The notes beneath the pieces were generated by a model. That model worked only from the letters and a program-made list of their open reading frames with translations, did no database searches and had not been told where the DNA came from. From Anniella stebbinsi (lineage: Eukaryota > Chordata > Lepidosauria > Squamata > Anniellidae): a DNA stretch of 64,000 bases. This document shows, piece after piece, positions 1-12,286 of the stretch (its first letter is position 1; every line of letters begins with the position of its first letter). The position numbers and the translations under genes were made by a program. The DNA is taken from positions 99,091,263 to 99,155,262 of the forward strand of contig JARDYH010000007.1 of NCBI GenBank assembly GCA_029215795.1, written 5' to 3'.

Positions 1-188
1 GTGAGCCAAATCAACCAAACTCACCAGTCACACATTACTAGATGGGACTGATTTAGTAATCTCCAAAACATCCACAGAAATGTTTCAATAGCCATTCCAG
101 GCCATAGTCCATTTTCTGCACACACACACACACACACACAAAGGCTGGAAAGGCAAATTCTAAGTGAGCCAAATCAACAAATTTCCCA

Positions 189-190
<2 letters not shown>
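1..190 (-). repeat. Satellite-like repeat, about 149-bp unit, reverse orientation
   Basis: This stretch reads as the reverse complement of the tandem array at 8025-8835: it carries gtgagccaaatcaaccaaac, ccagtcacaca and aaaacatccacagaaa in the order expected for the inverted unit. About one and a quarter units are visible before an L2 LINE end interrupts it; a diverged continuation (cctccaaaaacatccatgg) appears near 486. A (CA)n tract at 119-140 replaces part of the unit. Because it starts at base 1, the array probably continues outside the window. Confidence 0.7.
119..140. repeat. (CA)n microsatellite
   Basis: About eleven uninterrupted CA units lie inside the left satellite block. Confidence 0.95.
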
Positions 191-219
<29 letters not shown>

Positions 220-480
220 TAATATTTATTTATTTATTACCCGCCTCTCCCTCTGGATCGAGGCGGGGAACAACATCAAATATAAAATACATAAAACTGA
301 TTAAAAGCACATAAAACGAATACATTATTAAAACACCAATAAAACTCTTAAAATTCAACTGGGTAGGACTGCCGGAGGATATCAGTCTTTATGGCTTTCT
401 TAAAGTCAAAGTTGACGAATCTCCTCCAGCAGGCCATTCCACAGTCTGGGAATGGCAGAAGAGAAGGTCCTCTGGGTACA
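190..480 (-). mobile_element. 5'-truncated L2-type LINE, 3' end only
   Basis: Read on the minus strand this matches the last 280 or so bases of the L2 element at 735-4036, including the ORF2 C-terminal stretch around 'gaccttctcttctgcc' and the 'ccccgcctcgatcc' 3' end. The (AAT)n run at 190-219 is the microsatellite tail seen on the opposite strand. It is inserted in the satellite block. Confidence 0.85.
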
Positions 481-734
481 ATAACCTCCAAAAACATCCA
501 TGGAAAACATATTTTATGATTAACTGCATCATGGTTAGGTTAGAGACCTGTATTCAGAGTACTGAGAGCCAAATAGGTAAAATAATTCTGTTTTATTGGT
601 TTAAGGTGCAAACAGATGGATAATACCAGGTTAACAAAAAAAATTGATCAAATTGACCAACAGATTACTTACTAAAAATTGGGTACACCAGACTGCTCAA
701 CTTATGGTTCAATATGGTCTCTCACTGTCTGACT
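481..734. other. Unassigned sequence with a diverged satellite remnant
   Basis: The first 40 bases resemble the satellite unit in reverse orientation. The rest is AT-rich and I recognise no gene or named repeat in it. The exact 5' border of the following LINE is not visible. Confidence 0.4.
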
Positions 735-3700
735 TTCCATGGGGGAAAGGCTGGTCATTGCAGGGAGGGAGTGCTGTGCTGTGCTGCTGGCTGGGTCTGA
801 GCCTGAGCCTGAGCCTAACGAGTGTTTGTCTGCCCCGCCCATCTCCACAGGTATTTCAGCCTTCAGGCTGCTGAAGACGCGAGCCGAAGGACGCGAGCCA
901 AAGGGAGTGGGCACAAAGCCATTGGACAAAAACTGCCACTGTGGATGAAGAGCACAAGAGAGTTTCCCGATTGCTCTGCCAACCCAGGAAACTTGGAGAA
1001 CAAACCAGGCCACCCACAGAACCTCTCCTTGCTCCTATACAATGCCAGGTCGGTTAAAAATAAAACAAACATCATCCATGATCTTCTTCTAGATGAGAAG
1101 GCCGACCTGGCATGTTTCACAGAGACCTGGCTGGGAGATGACAGTGGCCTGACATGGGCTCAGGCCCTCCCAGCTGGGTACTGTGTCAGTGAGCAGGTGA
1201 GGGAAAGTGGGCGGGGGGGCGGAGGAGTAGTAGCTGTGGTCTACAAAGATAACCTTAACCTGACCAGAATTCCTGTTCATTAATTAAATCACATTGAGTG
1301 TGTGTACCTGAGTCTGAAGGCCACAGATAGACTAGGGATTCTGTTAGTGTACCGGCCACCCCGCTGCCTATCAGACTCCCTGGCCGAGTTCACGGAACAG
1401 GTCTCGGAGCTGGTGTTGGATTCGCCCAGGCTTTTGGTCCTGGGTGACTTCAACATCCCATTCGAGGCCGGTTTGTCAGGTGCAGCTCGGGAGTTCATGG
1501 CATCCATGACAAACATGGGCCTATCCCATTTGGTCACATTCAGCAGGTCACACCCTCGATGCTGTTTTCAGTTCCAAACAGATGGATCTGTGGGTGGAGG
1601 TAACAAATATCTCCGTGTTGTCATGGACAGACCATTTTCTGGTCAGGGTCAGTATCACGGCTACCACCCGCCCCTGCAGGAGTGGTGGACCTATTAAAAT
1701 GGTCCGCCCTCAAAGACTGATGGATTCTCTTGGATTCCAGAAAGCCTTAGAGGGTTCTATGGCTGGTATCGTTGATGACTCTGTAGAAGCCCTGGTCAAT
1801 AGATGGAATGAAGACCTAACTAGGGCTATCGACATGATCGCCCCCAAACGTCCTCTCCGACCCACTTCTCACCGGGTGCCCTGGTAAACAGAAGACCTCG
1901 GGGAGTTGAAGCGGGAAGGACGACAACTGGAGCGCCGATGGTGGAAAACTCGACTTATATCCGACAAGACACGACATAGAGAACATCTTCGTTCCTACGG
2001 GGTGGCAATATGTGCAGCGAAGAAAACTTTCTTCTCTACACGCATTGCATCTGCGAATTCACGTCCAGCAGAACTGTTCAGGGTGGTGAGGAGGTCTAAC
2101 CCGGGCACCTTCCCCCCTGAATCTGATCTTAGAGCCTTCGGCAGTTCGCTGTGATGCCTTTAACAATCATTTCACAGATAAATCTCTCGGATAAGAGCCG
2201 ACTTAGATGCTGTCGTTATAGCAGAGGCTGACGATGGAGTGTCCAGCGACTCCACAAGCAGAATTACACTGGATCAGTTTCAGTTGGTGAGTACCGAGGA
2301 CATGGACAAGCTGCTTGGGTGAGTGAGGAGGACGACTTGCCCTCTCGATCCCTGTCCTTCATGGCTGCTCGCCCAGGGAGGAGATGCAGTTAGATCACAA
2401 TTACAATATATTATTAATGCATTGCTCAGGGAGGGGAGTTTTCCATCCTGTTTAAAAGAAGCGGTGGTATGGCCACTTCTAAAGAAGCCCTCCCTGGACC
2501 CCCTGGACCTTAATAACTACAGACTGGTATCAAATCTTCCATTTTTGGGCAAGGTGATTGAGAGGGCGGTTGCCTTCCAACTCCAAGTAGTTTTGGATGA
2601 CACTGATTTTCAAGACTCATTTCAAACTGGCTTCAGAACGGGATATGGAGTTGAGACTGCTATGGTCGCCTTAATGGATGATCTACACCTGAGTTTTGAC
2701 AGGGAGAGTGTGTCCCTGTTGGTACTTCTGGACCTCTCATCGGCATTCGATACCATCAACCATGGTATCCTTCTGGAACGCCTGAGGGGATTGGGAATCG
2801 GGAGCACTGTGCTTCAGTGGTTCCAGTCCTACCTCTCGGGCAGGTTCCAGATGGTGATGTTTGGGGATAGCTGCTCTGCAAAGAAGGAGCTGCTGTGTGG
2901 CGTACCACAAAGTGCCATCCTTTCCCCAATGCTGTTTAACATTTATATGAAACCGCTGGGAGAGATCACCTGGAGGCATGGGGCGGGGTGCTATCAGTAT
3001 GCTGATGACACCCAAATATATTTCTCTATGCCTTCGATAACAGCGTCAGCTAAGGATAGTGTGTCTCCTCTGAATGAATGCTTGGAGGCGGTAATAGGCT
3101 GGATGAGGAAAAACAAACTGGAGCTGAATCCAGACAAGACAGAGGTGCTTGCTGTCAAAGGCCCCAACCTGGGTTTGGAGGTGTGTCAACCAGTTCTGGA
3201 TGGGGTTACCCCCCCCCAAAAGACCGTGTTCTCAGGTACTCCTGGATCCGTCGCTCCAAATGACAGCCCAGATGGATGCGACGACCAGGAGTGCCTACTA
3301 TCAGCTTTGGCTGATACGCCAACTGCGCCCCTTCCTAGAGTTGGAAGACCTAAAGAAGGTAGTGCACGCGCTGGTAACTTTGAGGCTTAACTTCTGCAAT
3401 GTGCTGTACATGGGCTACCTCTGTGCCTAGTCCGGAAACTTCAACTAGTTCAAAATATGTCAGCCAGATTGGTCACTGGTACACCTAGGGGTGACCATAT
3501 TACGCCAGCTTTAAAATCGCTCCACTGGCTGCCAATTAGTTTCCGGGCGAAGTATAAAGTGTTGGTTATTACCTTTAAAGCCCTACATGGTTTGGGTCCA
3601 GGTTACCTGTGGGATTGCCTTCTCCCATACAATCCACCCCGCACACTCAGGTCCTCTGGAAAGAACTTACTACAGTTGGCCAAGACTAGGCTGACAACCG

Positions 3701-4036
3701 TTACCCAGGGGACCTTCTCTTCTGCCGCTCCCAGACTGTGGAATGACCTGCCGGAGGAGACTCATCAACTTAACAGTCTTTTCGAATTTAAGAAAGCTAT
3801 AAAGACTGTTCTCTTCCAGCAGGCATATCCAGTGGAATTTTAGAATGTTTTTGGGATGTTTTTAGGATGTTTTTGGGATGTTTAAATGCAGTTTTGATGG
3901 TGTGTGTCATGTTTTGATCGGTTTTATGTATTTTATCATATTGTTGTTCCCCGCCTCGATCCAGGCGGAGAGGCAGGTAGGAAATTTATTATTATTATTA
4001 TTATTATTATTGTTGTTGTTGTTGTTGTTGTTGTTA
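735..4036 (+). mobile_element. L2-clade non-LTR retrotransposon (LINE), near full coding length, decayed
   Basis: The plus strand encodes in order an apurinic-like endonuclease (NARSVKN near 1040, TETWLGDD near 1120, LVLGDFNIPFE near 1435), a reverse transcriptase (2323-3390) and a conserved C-terminal region ending near 3843. A 3' UTR and an (ATT)n/(GTT)n tail follow (about 3980-4036). The endonuclease, the linker and the C-terminal part fall in different frames, and an in-frame TAA interrupts the endonuclease near 1281, so the copy cannot make a working protein. The microsatellite tail and RT sequence type point to the L2 clade, common in lizards. The 5' border is approximate. Confidence 0.85.
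2323..3390 (+). pseudogene. L2 LINE reverse transcriptase, broken ORF2 segment
   Basis: This 355-codon open stretch holds the RT core. Visible motifs are the first catalytic Asp in LLDLSSAFDTINH (near 2728-2766), a GVPQ box near 2898 and the catalytic YADD box in CYQYADDTQIY (near 2990-3022). In the GVPQ box the usual glycine of PQGS has become part of PQSAILSP. After about codon 285 the frame departs from the expected thumb sequence; the homologous reading resumes in another frame (FCNVLYMGYL near 3393, then 3457-3843), so at least one frameshift lies near 3180-3240, at a C9 run. The protein would nick target DNA and reverse-transcribe the element's RNA. Confidence 0.85.
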
Positions 4037-7000
4037 CGAGATATACAGAAAAATATTTTAAAGAGAATATAAGGAAGGCTGTTAGAACAAAGTATTTAAA
4101 CTCTGTTTCTATAGCTACATGCCCACCATTATATCTCAAATTTAAAAAGAGACAGGAATATGTAGATTATTTTACTGAGTTGACATTTGTACAACTCCAG
4201 AATGCTTTCACAGAGTTATGATTAAATAATGAGCATGTCTGGATTGGTGGACGTCCTGAGACAGAGGACTTTGAGCAGTGTCCCTTACATAACGACCCTT
4301 ACATAATGACCAAAGGCACCCTTCATCGAAAACTCCTCTTGCCAGAGACTTTTGGATATGATTTTCTATCTCCTCCTAGTAGACAAAGACATATATGTGA
4401 CCTGGCATGTAGCTCTCTTTGTCATTGCTGTCAAGAAGATCAGATAGAAATATCTGAACCATGGACTTGCCAGGTGTGCTGTCTCCCTACACCACAGATT
4501 AGAGATGTGACTGAAGGGTTACCAAAGCTCATCAGGCCCACTGACACATAGCCTTTTCTTCTCATCCATGTGGGAACAAATTATATTGCCAAGGAGAGCT
4601 ACGAAGAAATCATGTCAGACTTTGAAGCTCTGAGAAGGAAACTCAAGAACTTTGGGGCCCAGATAGTTTTTTTTATCCATCCTCCCAGTTCTTGGAAGAG
4701 GATTAGAAAGGGAAAGAAAAATACTCTGGGTGAACAACTGGCTATGAAGATGGTGCCGACATGAGGGATTCGGATTCTGGGACTACGTGCTACGCTACTT
4801 GGAAGATGGACTGCTGGCAAGGGACGGGTTGCACCTTACAAAGGTGATGAGCCTGGGATGATAAATGGGGCAAGGAATAAAAGGAGCATGGTAGTCGGAA
4901 TTTACTACCAACCACCGGAATTTACTACCAACCACCAAATCAAGGAGAAGACGAGAATAAAACTTTTGAAAAGCAAATTGCCAGTGTTTCAAGAAAATCC
5001 AATGTAGTAGTAATGGGGGATTTCAATTACCCCAATATCTGTTGGGAGATAAATTCTGCCAAAGTGGCCCCTCCAAGAAATTCCTGACATGTGTGGCTGA
5101 TAACTTTCTCCTACAGAAAGGAGAGGAAGGAACTAGAGGATTGGCTATCCTTGACTTGATACTGACCAACAGGGATGACTTAGTAGATAAAGTAGCAGTC
5201 ACAGGAACTCTGGGGAAAAGTGACCATGTCATACTTGAGTTCTTGATTTTCAAGGAAGTAAAAGCTGAGTGTAGTCATAAGCGTACTCTGGATTTCAGGA
5301 AATCCCATTTTTAATAAACTCAGAACTATGATAAGTAAGATCCCATGGCAAGTGACCCTAATGGGAAAAGGACTCCAAGATGGGTGGGAGTTTATTAAAA
5401 AGGAAATTTTAAAGGCACAAGTACAAACAATTCCAACAAGGAAAAACGATAGAAGACAATAGAAGAAACCAATGTGGCTCCACAAAATGCTTAGAGATGA
5501 CCTGAAAATAAAAAAGGATACATATAGGAAGTGCAAGGAAGGCCAGGCTACAAAAGAAGAGTACAAACAAGTAGCACAAAAGTGCCGGAATGGTATCATG
5601 AAGGCTAAAGCTGAGAAGGAGCTGAGGCTAGCGAGGGATGCTAAAAGCAATAAAAAGGCTTTCTTCAGATACGTGAATAGTAAAAGACAGAGGAGAGAAA
5701 TGGTGGTTCAGCTGCTTCATGAGGATGGCAAATTGGTAACAGATGACAAAGAAAAGGTCAAAGTGCTCAATTCCTACTTTGGATCAGTCTTCTCCCATAA
5801 GTGGGTCTATGACCCCCCTGGAAAAATTGAAGTACAAGCTGAAGGGGCAGGATTGCAGTTTGAGATTGATAAACAAGTGGTCAAGGAACACCTAATTTCT
5901 TTGAACAAGTTCAAATCTCTAGGGCCTGACAAACTGCATCCTAGCATAATGAAGGAGCTGCCAGAGGAACTCTCAGAACCACTGTCTATTATCTTTGCGA
6001 AATCATGGAAGATGGGTGAAGCACTGGGCAACTGGAGGAGGGCTAATGTTGTCAAAATGTTGTGCAAAAAGAAGGAACCTGGAAACTATAGACCAGTCAA
6101 TCTCACATCCATCCCTGGGAAAAGTTTGGAGCAGATTATAAAGAAGTCAATCTGTAAGCACCTTGAAAACAATGCAGTGATTACTAAAAGCCAGCATGGA
6201 TTTGTCAAAAACAAATCCTGTCAGACTAATCTGATCTCATTTTTGATCGGGTAACCTCCCTTGTGAACTGTGGGAATGCTGTGAACATAATATATCTTGA
6301 CTTCAGCAAAACTTTTGACGAAGTGCTCCATGACATTTTGATTAACAAACTAGTGAAAATGGGCTAGATGGAACTACTATTAGATGGATCCACAGTTGGC
6401 TACAGAATCTGACTCAAAGAGTGCTTATTAATGGTACCTTCTCATACTGGGGGGGGGGAGGTAATGAGCGGGGTACCGCAGGGCTCAGTCCTGGGCCCAG
6501 TGCTCTGCAACATTTTAATTAATGATTTGGATGAGGAGGTGCAGGGAATGCTTATCAAATTTGCAGAGGACACAGAAACAAACTCCAAAGTGATCTTGAT
6601 AGACTGAGCGCTGGGCTGAAAACAACAGAATAAAATTTAATAGGGATAAATGCCAAGTTCTACACCTAGCAAAAAGAAACCAAATGCACAATTACAAGAT
6701 GGGGGATTCTTGGCTAATCAATACGACAAGCGAGAAGGATCTTGGAATTGTTGTAGATCACAAGCTGAATATGAACCAACAGTGTGATGTGGTTGCAAAA
6801 AAAGCAAATGCTATTTTGGGCTGCATTAATAGAAGTATAGCTCCCAAATCGTGTGAGGTACTGGTTCCCCTCTATTCGGCACTGGTTAGGACCCATTTTG
6901 AGTATTGCATCCAGTTCAGGGTGCCACACTTCAAGAAGGATGCAGACAATCTGGAGCGTGTTCAGAGGAGGGCAACGAGGATGATTAGGGGTCTGAAAAC

Positions 7001-7370
7001 AAAGCCCTATGAGGAGAGATTGAAAGAATAGGCATGTTTAGCCTGGAGAAGAGAAGATTGAGGGGAGACACGATAGCACTCTTCAAATACTTTAAAGGTT
7101 GTCATACAAAGGAGGGCCAGGATCTCTTCTCAATCAGCCCATAATGCTGGACATCAGGAAAAACTTCCTGACTGTTAGAGCAATATACGAGAATGGACCC
7201 AATTACTTAGGGAGGTGGTGGGCTCTCCCACATTAGAGGCATTCAAGAGGCAGCTGGAGAACCATCTGTCAGGTATGCTTTAAAGTGGATTCTTGCATTG
7301 AGCAGGGGGTTGGACTCGATGGCCTTATAGGCCCCTTCCAACTCTACTATTCTATGGTGCTATGATTCTA
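4037..7370 (+). mobile_element. CR1-type LINE, long but decayed copy
   Basis: The element begins directly after the L2 tail and ends in the typical CR1 3' end (ggccccttccaactctac then ATTCTATG-like repeats, 7327-7370). Along it I read an ORF1 SGNH-esterase-like piece (HVGTN near 4567, DGLHLT near 4827), the end of the endonuclease (VMGDFNYP near 5013, LILTNRDDLVD near 5160), the RT region (5472-6254 and onward through IIYLDFSK near 6289), and the C-terminal region (ALVRTHFEYC near 6880, RVQRRATRMI near 6958). Multiple stops and frameshifts make it inactive. Part of the endonuclease is missing, so there is an internal deletion. Confidence 0.85.
5472..6254 (+). pseudogene. CR1 reverse transcriptase, N-terminal RT segment
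   Basis: This 260-codon open stretch carries the CR1 linker and the first RT blocks: LGPDKLHPSIMKEL (near 5920), ANVVKMLCKKKEPGNYRPVNLTS split across 6050-6110, and the QHGFVKNKSC block (near 6192). The next catalytic block, around IIYLDFSKTFDEV (6288-6325), follows in another frame, so the protein is broken between RT blocks. The CR1 copy at 50920-52032 covers the downstream part of the same protein. Confidence 0.85.
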
Positions 7371-7895
7371 TTATTTATTTATTTATTTATTTACTGCATT
7401 TCTATACCGCCCAAGAGCCGAAGCTCTCTGGGCAGTTTACAAAAATTTAAATCATAAAAACCATTCAAAATATAAAACAATGACAATATAAAAACATAAT
7501 TTAAAATACAGTATAAAAGCACAACCAGGATAAAAACCGAGCAGTCATGCAGAAATTGATAGGGATTTAAAATATAAATTTAAACAGCAAGTTTAAAAAT
7601 CAAACTGAAGAACTGTTAAAACACTGTGAAAATATAATGGTCTTCACCTGGCGTCTAAAGGAGTATAATGTAGATGCCAGGTGAACCTCTCTGGGGCGCT
7701 CATTTCACAGCCGGGGTGCCACAGCAGAGCAGGCTCTCCTTCTAGTAGCCACCTGCCTCACTTCCTTTGGCAGGGGCTCACGGAGAAGGACCCCCGAGGA
7801 TGATCTTAGGTACATATGGGAGGAGATGTTCCTTCGGATAACCTGTCCCCAAGCCGTTTACGGCTTTGAATGTTAATACCAGCACTTTGAACACA
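7371..7895 (-). mobile_element. L2-related LINE 3' end, antisense, with (ATTT)n tail
   Basis: On the minus strand the sequence runs from a decayed LINE C-terminal region (about 7890, where codons resembling VLTFKAVNGLG can be read) through a 3' end reading ctgcccagagagcttcggct, to an (AAAT)n tail at 7371-7396. Short tips of the same family recur at 23315-23380, 33445-33535 and 45440-45480. It was inserted next to the CR1 3' end. Confidence 0.7.
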
Positions 7896-8024
7896 ATATA
7901 ACTTATGGACTAATTATTATTTTTTATATTTTAAATTTTTGTATATGATGTGGTATACATATTACGTTTAATTTTGGTATTTGTTGCTTTTTCTCTCAGT
8001 GTGTGTATTTATTTTATGCAAAGG

Positions 8025-8835
8025 CCAGTGGCCAAAAGTAATAAAATTTGACTGGATTGGATTAAATGCGTCAGTTCCATCTTGTAAAATGACAGTGGTG
8101 TATTTGGATAGTTTCACTCACTCAGAATTTGCCATTCTGCGCAATTTCCCCACAATAGTTTGTGACTTTTTGCTCACTTGGAAGTTGCTGTTCCAGGCCT
8201 TTTTGCAGAATATGAACTAATGACTGGAATGGGTATTGGAACATGGTTTATGTGGACATTTTGTGGTTTATTGCATCAGTCCCTTGAAGGAATGTGTGAC
8301 TGCTGAGTTTGGTTGAGTTGGCTCACTTTGAAGTTGCTGTTCCAACCTGTTTTGTGAAATATGGACTTTGGCCTGTAATGGCTATTGAAACATGCTTTCC
8401 GTGGATGTTTTGAAGCTTATTATATCAATCCCATCTAGTCTGGTGTGACCGGTTAATTTAGTTGATTTGGCTCACTTTGAAGTTGCTGTTCCGGCCTGTT
8501 TTGTGGAATACGGAATACTGCCTGAAATAGATATCAGAATGTGGTTTCTGTGGATGTTTTGTGGCTTATTGCATCAGTAACGTGAAGCAATGTGTGACTA
8601 GCAGGTTTGGCTGATTTGGCTCACTCAGAAGTTGCCATTCCAGGCCATTTTTCTTCAGTACGGACTATTGTCTGGAACGGGTATTAGGACACAGTTTCTG
8701 TGGATGTTTTGTGGCTTACTGCACCCCTGCCATTGAGTTATGGATGACTGGTGAGTTTGGTTGCTTTGGCTCATTCAGAAGTGGCTGTTCCGGGCCATTC
8801 TGTTTTGTTCCGGATGTGTTCTGGGCATTATGGGG
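8025..8835 (+). repeat. Satellite-like tandem array, about 149-bp period
   Basis: Five to six diverged units are visible. The marker ggctcact..gaagttgctgttcc occurs near 8171, 8320, 8469, 8617 and 8767, giving spacings of about 148-150 bp. Other unit landmarks are ttctgtggatgttttgtggc and tgtgactggtgagtttggtt. Units differ by scattered substitutions, so this is an old array. The same unit lies in reverse orientation at the left edge of the window. Confidence 0.85.
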
Positions 8836-9540
8836 TTGAAAATAATATAATATTGTAAGGGTTTCTAACACATGCCACTATGTTTGGAATTTTTTGTTTA
8901 ATATAAAAGGACCCTTCCGGCCCGTTCCGTTCCGGCTTTTACACCGTCCTCACTTGAGTCGTGTCCCTACATATACTATTTGCTGGTACACTCTGAACAT
9001 CAAACTTTTGCTTATCATTCTAAAAGAAGTCCAACACTGTCTCCACTACAACAGGTGGCAACCCCCCCAAACAAAAATTCAAGGGGGAGCAAAGAATATT
9101 TCTAAGTGGGCAGGCAGTGTCCTACATGTTAAGATCTCTGAAAGAAAAATAACGGTATATCTCACACTAAAACTGCCATCCTAACCATATATTCTGAAAT
9201 AAATCATAAATTGATTAATTTAAGGTTGTTGTTTTTTATATAGCGTGTATTATCCAATTCAAATTATCGTAAGAAAAAAGGCTTTCAAACAAGGTAGAGT
9301 CAATACACAAGCATTTATTTGACATACAGATTAGACACACAAAACACTTTCTTTAGAAAACAGTTATTTTTGAACCAGTGCAGGCAGAACCAGGAAGGTA
9401 GACTCTTAGTGTAAGGAAAGTAAGAGCAAACTGAGACATCTGGGCCCTGTACACCTAGGAAACTCAATGCATGTTGTTGTGTATCTAAATTATAGCCATC
9501 TCCGGCTGACTAGATTGTCACTCACTGAGAGGGAATGGAA
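8836..9540. other. No recognised feature
   Basis: AT-rich sequence without a convincing coding frame or repeat motif that I can name. The stretch 9300-9350 is also unassigned. Confidence 0.4.
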
Positions 9541-9544
9541 AAGT

Positions 9545-9983
9545 ATGTAGATCTAAAGAAGTTAAATTGGTGGAGTGGAAAATGGTTTTATTGGAGGCAG
9601 AGCCAAGGGAATCACCCCCACCCCACCCAGAAACCTCTCCAGAATAACACAGAGAAAGCAGTTTGTGGCAGAGCCCACTTATGGAAAGCAAAGGGAGGTG
9701 GGAAAGGAAGAATCCCATTTCACACACAGGCAAACTTAGACAGCAGGCAAATAAGAGTCAATGGCTGCAAAAGAGAGTGAGCTTGGGTTACATCATCGCA
9801 GCATACTAAGTTTGCAAAACCAACAGACAGTGTCTTTAAAAAACACCCCAATTTATCCAGGGTATGTCACAACACAGAGAAAGGCATTTATAGCCAAGCC
9901 CACTTCACCAAGATTTAATTTGAAGAGAGATGGGAGATCAGGAAATCCATTTCACACATAGGCAAACTGAAGCTGCAAGAAAA
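9545..9983 (+). repeat. Diverged tandem repeat, about 230-bp period, left part
   Basis: Two diverged units are visible. Paired landmarks are cagagaaagcagtttgtggc (9650) with cagagaaaggcatttatagc (about 9877), and caatggctgcaaaagagagtg (about 9758) with its counterpart at 16284, beyond the Harbinger insertion. The second unit is interrupted at 9986 and resumes at 16278. Confidence 0.7.
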
Positions 9984-10839
9984 TAAGGCTGAATTTGGAC
10001 AACACATTAAGCAACAGAGGAGTAAATAGCGTACTGACCAGGAGTTAAGCAGGCAGCGCTCCCCACACAACATGTTGCAGCCTGCGTTGCACGGCACCAG
10101 CGAACGCACTGGTGGTTAACAACGAATGCGGCCAGGACTGACAGCCCGTCCACCATGTTACCCGCCCACCAACCACAGCTAGTCCTCCCAGAAGTATCCC
10201 AGCAGACACCGTGGCCCAAATCCATGGGCGCCGCCATTGAAGCTGCAGGAGGACATGCCTCTCAAAGCCCATTGGATGCTCAGAGGCACTGGGCTGGACA
10301 CACCAGCCCTGGGCGGAGAAGCAGACAGGAGGAGTGGCCACACCGACAGAGCGGCCGCCCCACATCTCCGGCAGAGCACCCCAACCGTGGCACCCACGTC
10401 CCGTCACACCCGATGCCCCAATGGGACTGGGCATGGGCCAGCCAGCTAGCCATCAGACAGGCACAAAGCACGCACGCCTGATCCATCCCCCACAGCGCCC
10501 CACAGACCCATCCAGAGCTGAGGAAGGCCGAGCACGGCCAATGCATGGGCAAGCCGTGGCAGACATGCAGACCCGGGCACCAGAACCGGACGCCAGGCAG
10601 CCCTGCCCCGGGAGTGGCCCATGGCCACCCTACACAGGAGACGTGGCAGCCGCGAAGGCACTCGACATCCCTGAGCCCTCACCCAAGACAACCCCCCCCC
10701 CGAGTGCAATACCTGCAAACACTGGAAAGAAGGCAAGAGAGGGGGAAAGTGAAAAACCTTTATTCTGTGTGGTGTATCAAAATGGTTACATGGGCACAGG
10801 GCCACTGCAAAGCACGGGCGGAGGATACGGAATGACGGG

Positions 10840-12286
10840 TCACCCCTGGGATAAGTGAAGGCAACCGGGAAAGCACAGTGGCGGGGGCCAGCAAAGTGGG
10901 CACCTTGAAGCAGCAAGCAGCGGAAAGGGACGAAGGGAAGGTGGATAGGGGTGCGCCGCCAGGAAGCAACGGCAGTCCACAGTAGGAACCCCACAGCTGC
11001 AGATCACACGGGGGGGGGGGTAGTGCAGCCAGATCCAGTCACTGATGCTCTCACGCACCTGTGCCGCTTCCACACGGGCACAGTGCTCCCCAACGGGATT
11101 CTCGGGGCCCGGCAACGGCGCAATGTCCCGCCCGTCCACAGCGATGGCATCGGCGTCCTCGCCCGCCCGGGGGAGGTCGGGGTGCTCGGCCAGTAAAACG
11201 TCCCCACGGGACTCGCAGATGTTGTGCAGGATGCAGCAGCACACCATGACGTCAGAGATGATGTCAGCCTGCAAGTCTAGCAAGCTAAACAGGGAGTGCC
11301 AACGCTCCTTCAGATGCCCAAAGGCGCACTCCACGGGCAGGCGGGCACAGCAGTGATAGTTGTTGCGGGGGTAGCGGTACAGGGCCATCAGCCACGGCTG
11401 GAGGGTGAAGGCCTGGTTGGCCAGGAGCAGCGGACTCACAGCATGCCCACACACGGAAGTGGGCCCGGAGATGAGGAAGCAGCCCGACGACAGCTTGGCT
11501 GCCAGGGGGGAGTTCCAGAAGATGGCTGTGCTGTGGCTCCGCCCAGACGCACCCACACAGACATCCAGGAACCGCCCCTTGGCATCCACCACCGCCTGGA
11601 GAACCATGCTGTAGAAATACTTGCGGTTGTTGTGCTCATCGCCACGAGGGGGGGCCAGGATGCGTACGTGGGTCGAGTCCAGAGCCCCGCCCACCCGTGG
11701 GAAGCCCAGGACACGGAAGCCATGCATGTTCTCCCGCTCGTCCCTGACCCGGATGACGTCAGCCCAGGTACCGCTCATTCAGCATGCTCACCATCTCCCG
11801 GAAGATCTCGCAGGCGGTGGACATGCCTACACCGAAGATCGTCGACAGCGGCAGGTAACCCACGTTGAATGCCAGCTTGTACAGCACCAGGCCCAGATGG
11901 TGAGAGACCGGAATGGACGGGCGCATGACGGTACACTCCCTCTGCAGGACAGGGGTCACCTCGGCCACTAGCATGTCGAACATCGCGCGGGACACGTGGA
12001 AGCTCCCCCGGAAACGCTTGTCGTCCCAGTTCTCCAAGTTCTGCATCTCCTTCCACATGGCATCTGTCTGGGGGAGTACCCAGCGGCGGACGGTCTCACG
12101 TTGATCAAGGAGGTCGGCGGATGTCGCCAGGCGGCGAACGCGGTGCAGGGCTTCCATGGCTGTGCCTCTGGCCAACGAATCCATAGTCACCATGACCGCA
12201 TCATGGCGGTGCAGCAGTGGCAGGATGGCGGTCCGGCAACAGGGCACGGCCCCCACCGTGCCAAGGTGCCAGCAACCGCCGCCCAT
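10840..12286 (-). pseudogene. Harbinger DDE transposase, frameshifted
   Basis: Two overlapping minus-strand frames together read as one PIF/Harbinger transposase. The N-terminal part (12286-11759) has the helix-rich region around VGYLPLSTIFGVGMST. The C-terminal part (11778-10840) has the nuclease core: GALDSTH supplies the first Asp, and VECAFGHLKERW supplies the Glu. The second Asp, expected where the family has GD.AY, aligns with ANQAF, so it is probably Asn (codon at 11416-11418). A shift near 11765 separates the halves, and an in-frame TAG sits just upstream of the first Met, near 12330. The enzyme would cut and paste the element, but this copy should be inactive. The reading after about 11020 crosses a G-run and is unreliable. 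Confidence 0.85.

Noticed and set aside
8025..8835. A CRISPR-like array of regularly spaced repeats
   Set aside because: The whole 149-bp unit is repeated without unique spacers, and the context is vertebrate.
11296..11868. A 190-codon plus-strand frame in the Harbinger element
   Set aside because: It is antisense to the recognisable transposase; long open frames on both strands are expected in this GC-rich DNA.
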